DNA from: CAVYXK01 sp963772445
Lineage (GTDB): Bacteria > Pseudomonadota > Alphaproteobacteria > Acetobacterales > Acetobacteraceae
NCBI GenBank assembly: GCA_963772445.1
Contig: CAVYXK010000015.1
Location: 434,001 to 498,000 of the forward strand
Length of the DNA: 64,000 nucleotides
Reading direction: 5' to 3'
The notes beneath the pieces were generated by a model. The model was not told the origin of the DNA. It saw nothing but the letters and a program-made list of their open reading frames with translations, and did not search any database. Below, piece after piece: positions 53,809 to 62,799 of this stretch (position 1 is its first letter; the number at the start of each line of letters is the position of its first letter). Made by a program: the position numbers and the translations under genes.

Positions 53809-54879
53809 ATGACCGTAGCGATCACCCGTTTGGAGCGATCGGCGGCTGATCTGCGAGAGGCGGCGGCGGCCACTCGAGACGCCAAAGCGGCACGTCGGAT
53901 GCTGGCGATGGCGTTGCTGCTGGAAGGCTGGTCGCGGGAAGCCGCGGCGGAGGCGTGTGCGATGGACCGCCAGACGTTGCGTGACTGGGTACATCGCTAC
54001 AACGAGTCCGGGCTGGATGGCCTGTCCGACCGACCGTGCCGCCGCGGTCCGCCGCCCCGCTTATCGCCCGAGCAACAGGCCAAGGTGGTGGAATGGGTGC
54101 AACAGGGGCCCGACCTTGAGCGGGACGGCGTGGTACGTTGGCGCTGCATCGACCTGCGGCAGCGGATCAAGGATGAGTTTGGCGTCGAGCTGCACGAGCG
54201 CAGTGTCGGCAAGCTGCTGCGCCGGCTGAAGTTCACCCGGCTGCAGCCGCGTCCCTATCATCCGAAGAAGGATGCCGCCGCGCAAGAGGCATTCAAGAAG
54301 GAGTTCGCCAGCCAGGTGGCCGAGGTTGTGCCAGCCGCTGCCGCCGGCAAGCCGCTGGAGATCTGGTTCGGCGACGAAGCCCGTGTCGGTCAGAAGGGCA
54401 CGCTGACCTACGTCTGGGCGCGACGTGGCTCGCGCCCGGCGGCGGTTCGCGATAACCGCCATGACTCCGCCTATATCTTCGGCGCCGTTTGCCCCGAGCG
54501 CAGCATCGGCGCTGCCATCATCATGTCGGCCGCCAACAGCGAGGCGATGGCCGAACATCTGAAGGAGATCAGCCTCCAGGTTGCCCCGGGGGCTCATGCT
54601 GTGTTGCTGGTCGATGGCGCTGGTTGGCATCAGCCGGGGCGCCGCCTGCCGGTGCCTGACAACATCAGCCTGTTGCCGCTGCCAGCTTACTCGCCGGAGC
54701 TGAACCCGGTCGAGAACGTCTGGGAGTTCCTGCGCGGCAACTTTCTCAGCCACTGTGTCTGGGACAGCTATGAAGCTATCCTCAAGGCATGTCGTAATGC
54801 CTGGAACAAACTGATGGCAATGCCCGAACAAATCGCCTCCCTCACCAGGCGCTCTTGGGCCAAACCGGCCATCGCATAG
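53809..54879 (+). CDS. IS630-family transposase
   Basis: 356 residues. The N-terminal helix-turn-helix is ARRMLAMALLLEGWSREAAA and RQTLRDWVHRYNESGLDGL. The DDE catalytic triad lies in IWFGDEARVGQKG, VLLVDGAGWHQ and LPAYSPELNPVENVWEFLR. The C-terminus ends RRSWAKPAIA. It appears complete. The gene lies in the same orientation as GT61 and opposite to the RTX-like gene it interrupts. Confidence 0.93.
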   Translation: MTVAITRLERSAADLREAAAATRDAKAARRMLAMALLLEGWSREAAAEACAMDRQTLRDWVHRYNESGLDGLSDRPCRRGPPPRLSPEQQAKVVEWVQQGPDLERDGVVRWRCIDLRQRIKDEFGVELHERSVGKLLRRLKFTRLQPRPYHPKKDAAAQEAFKKEFASQVAEVVPAAAAGKPLEIWFGDEARVGQKGTLTYVWARRGSRPAAVRDNRHDSAYIFGAVCPERSIGAAIIMSAANSEAMAEHLKEISLQVAPGAHAVLLVDGAGWHQPGRRLPVPDNISLLPLPAYSPELNPVENVWEFLRGNFLSHCVWDSYEAILKACRNAWNKLMAMPEQIASLTRRSWAKPAIA

Positions 54880-54970
54880 TAAGGAAGAAAGCCTAACCAC
54901 AGAGACACCGAGGCACGGAGCCTGACCCTTCTCGGTGTCTCTGTGCCGCTGTGGTTAAGCTTTTTCTTAC
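54879..54970. repeat. Long inverted repeat after the IS630 transposase gene
   Basis: The arms 54879-54912 and 54931-54970 are near-complementary. The core CACAGAGACACCGAG (54898-54912) matches its complement 54931-54945 at all 15 bases, and the outer AACCACAG/CTGTGGTT and GTAAG/CTTAC also pair. It starts at the last base of the transposase stop. It could act as a bidirectional terminator, or be a small MITE-like element inserted in the IS. Confidence 0.7.
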
Positions 54971-54984
54971 CTCCGTCACGAAAT

Positions 54985-55128
54985 CAGGGGGCCGTGTCTG
55001 AGACACCGATGAGGTCATCCTCAGGGGCATGTCATGACGCCCGAAACAAACTCGCAGAACTTCCCGACCGCATCGTCTCCCTCGCCAGGCGCCCCTGGGT
55101 CAAACCAGTCATCGAACAGGGCGGCTGG
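54985..55128 (+). pseudogene. Second IS630 transposase 3' end fragment
   Basis: ARNKLAELPDRIVSLARRPW then VKPVIEQ (about 55035-55118) parallels the C-terminus of the intact transposase (AWNKLMAMPEQIASLTRRSW, AKPAIA) with many differences. A frameshift precedes it. This is the tail of a related but distinct IS630 element and supplies the right inverted repeat. Confidence 0.65.
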
Positions 55129-56189
55129 TATAATAGTTGATTGAAGACCCGGCTGCCCCAAACAGAGTGCTTGGGGTCGCCCCGCCGATGATCGTGGTGG
55201 AATCGTTCGAGCCGCTGCCGAACACCAAAGCGGAGTTGTTATTGAAGATCAGCTCGTGCGACGATGCCCCGCCGAACACCGTCTCTGACCCGGTCGTCCC
55301 GATAATCGTGCTGTCGCTGGAGGGATTGCCAACAAAAAGCGAAGAGGACGACCCAAGGAAATAGACTCCCGAGGCAGCGCCAAACACCGTCTCCGAACCT
55401 GAACCGCCCGCCACTGTCTCGTTGGTCGCGGTATTGCCGAAAACTTCAAGGCTGCCGCTGCCGCCGAAGATAAGCGGATCGCTTCCGTACGTCGCGACCG
55501 TATTGGCCCCCGCGCCCGCGACGATGGTGTCGGTTCCGTAGGACCACACCATGTTGGTCCCGGTGGCTGAACCGACGAATATCACGTTGTGGCCATCGCC
55601 ATCGGAAATCGCCCCGCTGCCATTGGCAAAGAACGTGTCATTGCCGTTACCGGCCGCCACCGAATAAGTCGAACCAGGAATTAGGCCGAACAGGTCGTTG
55701 CCGTTACCGGCCGCGATCGTATCGATGCCGCCCCCGACAGACGACGCGCCGACGGTATCGTAAACGGTTAGATTACCGTCACCGCCCATAAAGTTCTGCG
55801 CACCGCCGACCGTGAAGCTCCCGCCCCCCGTGTTATCCACCACGAACGAATACCCGGCCGGCGTGATAACTGTCCCATTGTCCGAGGCAGCGGTGACGAC
55901 CAGCTCGTTCACATCACTGGGGACAGCCGGCGAAGTCGTCCCCGCCGTATACGATTGAACATTTAGCGGGTCGCCGTTCAAAGCGGCGAGAAGGGCGTCC
56001 GCGATTGCCTGCTCCGCCCTAGGATCGCCTGTTCGATTGAGACAAAATTCGGCGGGGGAATAAGGGGAACGGGGGGGAACGTGAATTCGATTGCCGACCC
56101 GCCCACGCCGGGGACTGACACCGCTGCCATGTCGATCTCCTTGCTTTTTCGCAGCGTGTGCTGCCCGACGCGGCAGGAACAAAACCATA

Positions 56190-56515
56190 AGAGTCTTTCC
56201 GGAAAGTTTATGAGGCATCGCAAAGCCTTCTCGCCGTGAGCCGGATCGAGGCGAGGCGGATGAAGGCGACCGCAGCGCGGGTAAGGTTCTCGAAATCTCT
56301 TGCCAGCCGACGACAGGGCCCCAATCAGGCAAAGGCTTGTTCAACAGCTTAGCGCCTCGGAGAAATTCGAATCCTTCACCGGATCCGAGTGCCTGAAATT
56401 GCGGCTCCTGCTATCCGGCAAACAACTTCTGCAGAAAGGGAACATGCCGAGCAAGGTGGACAGCACCAACACGCCGCCGTCGGGTGTTTGCTGCTTTGGC
56501 TGACGCCATCGGCAT
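56190..56515 (-). pseudogene. Truncated IS5-family transposase remnant
   Basis: On the minus strand GGVLVLSTLLGMFPF appears in one frame. A nonsense-bearing VEQAFA-LGPCRRLARDFENL (compare VERTFAWLGRCRRLAKDFENL of the 38.7-41.5 kb element) follows, then RAAVAFIRLASIRLTARRLC to a stop. GTCTTTCCGGAAAGTTTATG near 56195-56214 matches that element's terminal repeat. The left half is missing. It lies directly upstream of the RTX-like gene A and may once have moved its promoter. Confidence 0.7.
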
Positions 56516-56830
56516 CAATTATGTGATCGTGCGGATTAGTGAGCTGGATAGCCTTGTCCCCGAGGCGGGCAGCACCCTGGTCACGATCAGGCCGAGAAGA
56601 TCCTGGTCGAGCTCGGCGTCGTGATGTTCTCGAAGGTGCGTTAGCGTCCTAGCCAGGGATGAAGCCGTTGCCGCCCGCGTGTCCGATGCCGAAGGAGAAC
56701 ACTTGTGCCCACGCCGGTCATCGTGTCGCTGCCGGCTCCGGCAATCAGCGCGTCGTTTCCCCCAAACCAACGGATTGCCCGCCGTCGTAAGGCGGACACA
56801 AAACCATGAGGTTTCGCCGCATTCTGATGC
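56503..56830 (-). pseudogene. Decayed second copy of the GT61/RTX junction
   Basis: On the plus strand 56508-56580 reads like the GT61 C-terminus (INYVIVRISELDSLVPEAGS). It is followed on the minus strand (to about 56830) by fragments of the RTX C-terminus: ELDQDLL for IELDQ-like sequence, then GGNDALIAGAGSDTMTG near 56700-56760. Frames change repeatedly. Together they mirror 53190-53600 at lower identity. Confidence 0.6.
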
Positions 56831-56834
56831 AAGC

Positions 56835-56925
56835 TTATCGGGCTGCGGCCGACACCGACCATGTGATGTCGCGGACTGACGAACTGGACGCCAGCACCCA
56901 GACTGGCCAGCACCGCTAGCCAACA
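56835..56925 (+). pseudogene. GT61 3' end fragment, third copy
   Basis: DTDHVMSRTDELDASTQTGQ then HR and a TAG stop matches the end of the intact GT61 (NIDHVMARIDELDALIPAGQ, HC). The following AACAAGACTGAGGTGGGCAG matches its downstream spacer. Everything upstream of this GT61 fragment is lost. Confidence 0.65.
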
Positions 56926-56957
56926 AGACTGAGGTGGGCAGGCCCCCTCCGAGGCGA

Positions 56958-58035
56958 TCAGCCCGAGACTATCTTGATCGAACTCGGTGTCGTGATGTCC
57001 TCGAATGTGATCTTGGTGTTGTCCGACAAAGCGATAGTGGTCGCGCCCCCGGCGACTGTGGCCGTCAACAAAGCGGCCGCCCCCGCACCGCCGCCATAAC
57101 CGAATAGTCCCACGGTGTCGTTCGCGTTGTAGTCGGTGATGAAATCGTTGCCGCCTGCTGCCCCCTTGTTGAAGACAAATGTGTTGTCCCCGGCGCCACC
57201 GGTCATCGTGTCGCTGCCGCTCCCGGAGATCAGCGCGTCGCTGCCGGCCCCGCCAACCAGCGAATTGCCCGACGTCGTGTCCTGACCGCCAAAGAGCGTC
57301 ACGTTCGTGGTCGCGCTGGCGGCGTTCAGTGTCTCGTTCCCTGCTCCAGCGAAATACTGAGCACCACTTGTGGTTGAGTAATAGGTGAGCGAGGATCCTG
57401 CCGCGCCAAACAGGGTGCTGGGGGTCGAGCCACCGGCGATGGTGGTAGACTCGTTCGTCCCGGCGATGAACACCAGCGAAGAGCTGTTGTTGAAGACTTC
57501 GCCCGACGATGTTCCACCGAACACCGTCTCGCTGCTCCCCACGGAAGCGCTGCCGACGAAGAGCGTATTGGCGGGCCCGAGTAAATACTCGCCGGATTGG
57601 GCGCCGAAGATCGTCTCCGGGCCCGTTCCGCCCAATACTGTCGCGTTGGTTGCGCCGTTGCCGAACACTTCCAGGCTTCCGGACCCACCCCAGACGAGCG
57701 GATCGGTTCCGTTCGTGGAGACGGTGTTGGCCCCGGCGCCGGCGATAACAGTGTCGGACGTTCCGAAGGACAGCACCAAGTTGCTCGTGCCGTCCGCGAA
57801 GATCAGGTTGCTGCCGGTGCCGTCGGCGACCGCGCCGGTGCCGTTGGCAAAATACGTGTCATTGCCGTTGCCGCCGGCCACCGTATAAGTCGAACCAGGG
57901 ATCAGGCCGAACAGATCGTTGCCGTCCCCGGCCGTGATCGTGTCGATGCCGCCCCCGACCGAGGAGGCGCCGACAGTGTCGTAAACCGTCAGATTGCCGC
58001 TGCCGCCGATGAAATTCTTCAGACGTGCAGCGGAA
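56958..58035 (-). pseudogene. RTX-like protein B, N-terminally truncated
   Basis: Paralogue of protein A, about 355 codons. NFIGGSGNLTVYDTVGASSV to FGAAGSSLTYYSTTSGAQYF and on to GSGSDTMTGGAGDNTFVFNK and SSIKIVSG align along the whole length with A. It shows what A looked like across the IS630 site. Homology begins abruptly near 58022. The preceding codons (to 58094) are unrelated, so the signal-bearing N-terminus is gone. Calcium-binding repeats and the T1SS-like C-terminus are intact. Confidence 0.7.
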
Positions 58036-58115
58036 CGTTCCGATACAACCGAGGCGCGAAATGCCGTGCGGGTTACGCCAATTTCGCGTGACACCAGGTC
58101 GTCGGCGAAGTGAAC

Positions 58116-61100
58116 TCACTCGGGATCCGGGATCGACAGCCAGGGATGGCGTTGCTCGAGTTGCCGGATCACCATCGGTTTGGTGCTCGACAGATCCGTC
58201 GAGGTCCGCAGCATCGACGCCTCATGAACCCGGTATTCGGCCAGCACCTCCTCCGCCGGAGCGCCCCAGAATCCGCGCTCGGCACAGCGGCACCAGAAAT
58301 CATAATCCTCCCAGCCGTGCTCGATATGCTCGTAGCCGCCTACCGCCGCCCAGGCCGATTTCGCCACCAGCGCCATGGCATCGATGTAATTGCCGCCGGC
58401 CAGCCGCATCGGCTCGAACGGTGCAGCCTCGATCACTCGCTCCTCGCCGCCGAAGCAGCGGATCGACGGATAAGCGAAAGCCGCGCCCGACTGCCGCACC
58501 ACATCCAGGCACCCCTCCACACAGCGCGGCAGCAGCCGGTTGTCGGCGTCCAGCGGCAGCACATAAGGGGTCTCAGCCGCGTCGAACCCGGCGTTACGGG
58601 TCAAGGCGAGGCCCGCATTCGACCGGTTGCGCAGCACCACCACGCGGTTGAATCGTTCGGCCTGGGCCCGCGCCCACTCCGCCGCCGCTTCCAGCGATCC
58701 GTCGGTCGAGGCGTCGTCGATGACCACCAGATCGAGCGCAGTCACGGTCTGCTCAAGCACCGAATCGAGTGCGTCGATCACGTAGTGTTTATAGTTGTAA
58801 AGGGGAATCACCACCGTCGCATCCGCCTGTCCCAGCCGGTCCGCCAGGAACACAACTTCGCTCTCCGGCAGCCTCACCCCCGCACCATCGGCGCCGCCCC
58901 GCCGCAGCTCCAGCTCGAACGCCCGCGCCGCTCCGACGCCGCCGGTCACCTGCGCCAGCAGCCCGCGCATCAACTCGGCGCGCCGGCCGGCGGAATACGA
59001 CCACAGCACGTCGAGATACGCCGCATGCCCGATGCGTCGTCGCAGCACCGGCTCGTCCACCAGCCTAATCAGCGCCCGGTACCACTCCCCCTCTGTACTG
59101 GCGAGCAGGCCGGTCTCTCCATCCCGGATCGCCCGCCGCATTGGCCCGGTCGGTGAGGCTACCGTGCACACCTCCACCAGCGCCGCTTCGAAATATTTGA
59201 GCTCGCTCTTTGCCTCGCAGAACGGATTGCCGAGCTCGAGCGGCGCCGTGTTGATATCGAACCGCGCCAGCTCGTCCGGCAGAGCCTCGAGCGGCACCAT
59301 CTCGCGCCACTCGATCTGCCCGCCCAGGGCATCGAAGGCGGGAAACTCGTCGATATGGAGCACCGGCTCCAAGCTGTCCGACGCGCGGTACAGCACCAGC
59401 CGACAATCCGGCCGTTCCTGCAGAACCCGGGCGATCGCCCCGGCGGCCTCCGCGAAGTCCCGCTGATGGGTGCGCGTGCCCGAGGCGTAGCCGATCCGCA
59501 CCAGCCCATCCCCAGCCTGCATCCGGCGGACTCGCACTGCCAGCCGTGATGCCCGATGGAAGGCTTCGTCGAAGCCGTTGGGGAGCACGTAGGCCGCCTT
59601 CTGGAACGTCCGGACGCGTTGCGCCAACTCGGTTGTCGTGCAGGTGCAGATATCCGCCATCGCCAGCACCCGGCGCAGGTCGTCGAAATGCGCCGCGACG
59701 TCCTCGGGCAAGAAGCGTTGTGAGCGGATGCCGTCGATGAATTCCGTGGTCGCCAGCTCCGGCTGGAACATCAGATCGTCGATGTCGAATACGATCTGCG
59801 CCCCATGGGCGCGCGCTGCCCCGATCAGCCGTTCGATCTCCGGACTGTAACGGGCGCGCCAGAGCACCACCACGTCCGTACCGGCGATCTCGTCGATCCA
59901 CGGCGCGAGGTCTTCCACCCGCAACCACCTAGCCTTGGCTCCCGCCGCCGCGGCCGCTTCCGTGTAGCGGACCACGCGGTATCGGTGGCCGGGCGTGTGA
60001 GCCTCCCCGGAAACATACACCACACGGAGAGCCGTGCCACGCGGCGGCGGAAGGCCCACAGCTCCCGCGCCCCGGCCGCCCGGCTGCGGCCTCCGAAACG
60101 ACCGGCGCAGACTCGATGCGGTATCCACCGCCCGACGCCCAACCAGCCGAATCGGGGCCGGGATCGCCCGCCCCAGCCGCCGCAGCGGCGAGGTCAGGCG
60201 CCAGATTGTCGAACCGAGGATGACGCTCTGTTCCTCTCTCAGCGCCGCGATCACGGCCTGCGCCTGCCGGTGCGCCACGGTCAACGCATCCCGCGCCTGC
60301 GCGGCTGTCCTGAGGTCGGTCTGGGCTCGTCTCAGCCGGGCCGAAAGCTCCTTCCGCTCACGCTCGGCCTCGAACCTCGCCAGGAGCAGTTGCTCCGAAA
60401 GTTCCGCCCGCTCTTTCTCCGCCGCGTGCAGCCTGCCGGTGAACTCCGCGTCACGTCTCGTCTCCTCTTCCTTCAGCAAAGCGATCTCCCGGGTCCGCCG
60501 GGCCAACTCGTCAACAGCCTGACGCCCGCGCGCCTCCGCCTCGACCGCCGCGCCCAGCAGGGCGAAGCGGTCACGGATCGCGACCGCGGCCGCATCGTCC
60601 GCCCCGAACAGCGCCGAGAGCGGCGCCGGAACCCCGGTCCCGGCCGCCAGCACCCCGAGACCGTGGCCGTGGAAGAACTCGAATCCCGGATGCTGCTGGC
60701 GCAGCTCGTGCCACAACCGCCACATCCCGAAGTCGCGTTCGCGCACGTTGGTGTCGTGCAACAGTACCACGGCGCGGTCCGACAGCTTGGGTCGCCAGGC
60801 TTCGAAATCGTGCCGCGCCGCCTCGTAGGTGTGGTCGCCATCGATATGCAGCAGATCGACCGTACCGTCGGCGAACTGCTTCCGGGCGGCGTCGAACGTC
60901 ATCCGCAACAGCGTCGAGAAAGCGCGATACCGCTGATCGTGGAACTCCTGGAACTCCGCGAAGACATCTTCGCCATAGTGGCCGGTGTGTTGGTCGCCGG
61001 CCCAGGTGTCCACCGCGAAGCATCGGGTTGCCAACCCGCCGTGGATCACGGCGTCGCAGAACGCGGCATAGGACGAGCCCCACATGGTGCCCAACTCGAC

Positions 61101-61301
61101 CAGTATTGTCGGACGGAGCCGCGCCATCAGCCAGAAGGCGAACGGTATATGCCCGAACCACGCGCTCGGCCGATCAAGCCGCTCCGCCCTCCAGAACAGC
61201 GGAGCCGCCTCTGCGTCGCAAAGTATCGGGGGAAGCTCCATGGCGGCTCGGACGGTCTCGACGCTGTGGCGGATGGCTGCAACACCGACGTGCGGGTGCA
61301 T
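58116..61301 (-). CDS. Methyltransferase/coiled-coil/GT4/GT2 multidomain glycan enzyme
   Basis: 1061 residues. Domains in order: a class I methyltransferase-like domain (about 20-230; LVELGTMWGSSYAAFCDAV, DLLHIDGDHTYEAARHDFEA, VVLLHDTNVRERDFG). Next is a coiled coil (about 255-355; KERAELSEQLLLARFEAERE). A GT4 glycosyltransferase follows (about 425-780; VVYVSGEAHTPGHRYRVVRY, IRIGYASGTRTHQRDF-like segment, ELGNPFCEAKSELKYFEAAL). Last is a GT2 glycosyltransferase (about 815-1055; VIPLYNYKHYVIDALDSVLE, DDASTDGS, LPLDADNRLLP). It probably builds and methylates a surface polysaccharide. A second ATG at 61241 is a possible start; 61301 has GAGGTGA close before it. Confidence 0.88.
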   Translation of the reverse strand: MHPHVGVAAIRHSVETVRAAMELPPILCDAEAAPLFWRAERLDRPSAWFGHIPFAFWLMARLRPTILVELGTMWGSSYAAFCDAVIHGGLATRCFAVDTWAGDQHTGHYGEDVFAEFQEFHDQRYRAFSTLLRMTFDAARKQFADGTVDLLHIDGDHTYEAARHDFEAWRPKLSDRAVVLLHDTNVRERDFGMWRLWHELRQQHPGFEFFHGHGLGVLAAGTGVPAPLSALFGADDAAAVAIRDRFALLGAAVEAEARGRQAVDELARRTREIALLKEEETRRDAEFTGRLHAAEKERAELSEQLLLARFEAERERKELSARLRRAQTDLRTAAQARDALTVAHRQAQAVIAALREEQSVILGSTIWRLTSPLRRLGRAIPAPIRLVGRRAVDTASSLRRSFRRPQPGGRGAGAVGLPPPRGTALRVVYVSGEAHTPGHRYRVVRYTEAAAAAGAKARWLRVEDLAPWIDEIAGTDVVVLWRARYSPEIERLIGAARAHGAQIVFDIDDLMFQPELATTEFIDGIRSQRFLPEDVAAHFDDLRRVLAMADICTCTTTELAQRVRTFQKAAYVLPNGFDEAFHRASRLAVRVRRMQAGDGLVRIGYASGTRTHQRDFAEAAGAIARVLQERPDCRLVLYRASDSLEPVLHIDEFPAFDALGGQIEWREMVPLEALPDELARFDINTAPLELGNPFCEAKSELKYFEAALVEVCTVASPTGPMRRAIRDGETGLLASTEGEWYRALIRLVDEPVLRRRIGHAAYLDVLWSYSAGRRAELMRGLLAQVTGGVGAARAFELELRRGGADGAGVRLPESEVVFLADRLGQADATVVIPLYNYKHYVIDALDSVLEQTVTALDLVVIDDASTDGSLEAAAEWARAQAERFNRVVVLRNRSNAGLALTRNAGFDAAETPYVLPLDADNRLLPRCVEGCLDVVRQSGAAFAYPSIRCFGGEERVIEAAPFEPMRLAGGNYIDAMALVAKSAWAAVGGYEHIEHGWEDYDFWCRCAERGFWGAPAEEVLAEYRVHEASMLRTSTDLSSTKPMVIRQLEQRHPWLSIPDPE

Positions 61302-61485
61302 TCACCTCGGCTTGCCGGGTCAAGGCAAGTCCGCGGTGCACCCCTGCGTTGAAGGCCGCGCGGGGAGGACCTGTTACCAAACGGGGTCTCGACGCCACCG
61401 CGACGCGGCGATAGGAATGCGCAGAGGCAACGAGAATGGCCGCCCGGACGCGTCCGGCGCCCCGGGCTTGAATTGGGAGACGACT

Positions 61486-62730
61486 ATGGAAAGCAGGACC
61501 AGTGCCGGGGTTGGCCGGCGTACGCTTATCATGGCGGGTGCGGCAGCGCTGGCCGCCCCGCCCATCATCCGCGCCCGCGGCGAGGAGCCGGTGAAGATCG
61601 GCTTCATCGATCCGCTGACCGGCAGCCTGTCTGCGCTCGCGCAGACCGAGGTGCAGGGCGCGAAATACGGCGTTGAAGACGTCAACAAGATGGGTGGCAT
61701 ACTAGGGCGCCAGGTGCAACTGTTGGTCGAGGACAGCGCCAACGACGTCGGTACCGGCGTCGAGAAGGCGCTCAAGCTGATCAATCGCGACCACGTCGAT
61801 ATCCTATGTGGCGACGTCAACTCGGCAATCGCCTACGCGATCTCGCAGGTGACCGCGGAGCACAAGATCTATCATCTGGTGCCGGGCGGCCACACCGATC
61901 CGATCACCGGCACCGCCTGCAAGTGGAATGTGTTCCGCATCTGCAACACCACCACCATGGATGCCAACGCCATCTCCGGCGAGCTGATCAAGCGCTTCGG
62001 CAAGCGCTGGTACTTCATCACCCCCGACTACGCCTATGGCCACACTTTGCAGGACGCCTTCGTCAAGAACCTGAAGAAGGTCGGCGGCGAATATCAGGGC
62101 GATATGCTGCCGATCGCCAGCACCGATTTCTCCGCCAGCCTGATCAAGGCGAAGGCTTACAAGCCGAACGTGCTGCTGAATAACATGGGCAGCCTGGCGC
62201 AGATCGACTGCATGAAGCAGTTCGTGCAGTTCGGCATGGACAAGGAGATGCCGCTGGGCGGCGCGTTGTTCGAGGTCGAGTCAGTGCTTTCAGTCCCGCC
62301 GCAGGCACAGACCGGCTGGTGGGACATGGAATGGTGGTGGGACCAGCCCGGCGTGCCGCACGTCGCCGAATTCAACGCCGGCATTCAGAAGATGTTCAAC
62401 GTGCCCTGCGCCTCGGCGCGCCACTGGTTCGGCTTTGTCTCGATCCATACGGCGAGGCTCGCGGCGGCCGATGCCAAGGACCTCTCGGCAATCAAGCTGG
62501 CCAAGGCCACCGCCGGCATGACGTTGCCGCCGGAAGTCGCGCTGCAGAACGGCAAGGTGTTCTACCGCGAGGGCGACCACGAGCTGATGCCCGGCATCTT
62601 CGTCGGTCAGATGCATCCGCCGCAGGGCGGCCCGACCAAGGTGTTCACGGTCGAGACCGTGGTTCCGGGCGAGGAGGCGGCCGGATCGGTCGCCGACACC
62701 GGCTGCAAGATGACCTGGCCGACCGCCTAG
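61486..62730 (+). CDS. Branched-chain-amino-acid/urea-type ABC substrate-binding protein
   Basis: 414 residues from the ATG at 61486, with GGGAGA before it. The N-terminus has a Tat-like signal (GRRTLIMAGAAALAAPPIIR). The mature receptor begins VKIGFIDPLTGSLSALAQTE and has GGILGRQVQLLVEDSANDVG and KLINRDHVDILCGDVNSAIA, typical of Peripla_BP_6 proteins that bind amino acids, amides or urea. It is followed by LivH and LivM. A hairpin between it and livH should raise its level relative to the permeases. Confidence 0.92.
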   Translation: MESRTSAGVGRRTLIMAGAAALAAPPIIRARGEEPVKIGFIDPLTGSLSALAQTEVQGAKYGVEDVNKMGGILGRQVQLLVEDSANDVGTGVEKALKLINRDHVDILCGDVNSAIAYAISQVTAEHKIYHLVPGGHTDPITGTACKWNVFRICNTTTMDANAISGELIKRFGKRWYFITPDYAYGHTLQDAFVKNLKKVGGEYQGDMLPIASTDFSASLIKAKAYKPNVLLNNMGSLAQIDCMKQFVQFGMDKEMPLGGALFEVESVLSVPPQAQTGWWDMEWWWDQPGVPHVAEFNAGIQKMFNVPCASARHWFGFVSIHTARLAAADAKDLSAIKLAKATAGMTLPPEVALQNGKVFYREGDHELMPGIFVGQMHPPQGGPTKVFTVETVVPGEEAAGSVADTGCKMTWPTA

Positions 62731-62747
62731 GCTGGTTCTTGCCTTGT

Positions 62748-62780
62748 CTCCCGCCCTTCGCGCGGGCGAGCGGGCGGGAG
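62748..62780 (+). promoter_or_regulatory. Intercistronic hairpin between binding protein and livH
   Basis: CTCCCGCCC (62748-62756) pairs perfectly with GGGCGGGAG (62772-62780), with inner pairing in the loop. It has no T tract. Such stems between receptor and permease genes protect the upstream message or attenuate read-through. Confidence 0.5.
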
Positions 62781-62799
62781 AATGGCGGCGGAGGAAACG

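Larger units (their letters stand above)
53721..55128 (+). mobile_element. IS630-family insertion sequence with composite right end
   Basis: 1408 bases bounded by CCAGCCGCCC at 53721 and its complement GGGCGGCTGG ending at 55128. It is flanked by the TA duplication typical of IS630/Tc1 (53719-53720 and 55129-55130). It contains one full transposase gene. After that come a long inverted repeat (54879-54970) and a second, diverged copy of a transposase 3' end, so the right part comes from another element. Confidence 0.85.
53295..56130 (-). pseudogene. RTX-like secreted protein A, split by IS630 and frameshifted
   Basis: The start is the ATG at 56130, with AGGAG before it. It reads MAAVSVPGVGGSAIEFTF, then FVSIEQAI; near 56020 the frame moves to AEQAIADALLAALNGDPLNV. 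The body is a series of Gly/Asn/Asp-rich repeats (GGGIDTIAAGNGNDLFGLIP, GSGSETVFGAASG, FGGSGSLEVFGN) up to FGAAGSSINYYTS. There the IS630 element intervenes. Beyond it, 53720-53295 reads AAGNETLNAAS, then the calcium-binding nonapeptides GGAGNDALIAGSGSDTMTGG and a T1SS-like C-terminus ending SSIKIFSV. It was a repetitive surface or secreted protein and is now broken twice. A paralogue lies at 56958-58035. Confidence 0.8.
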
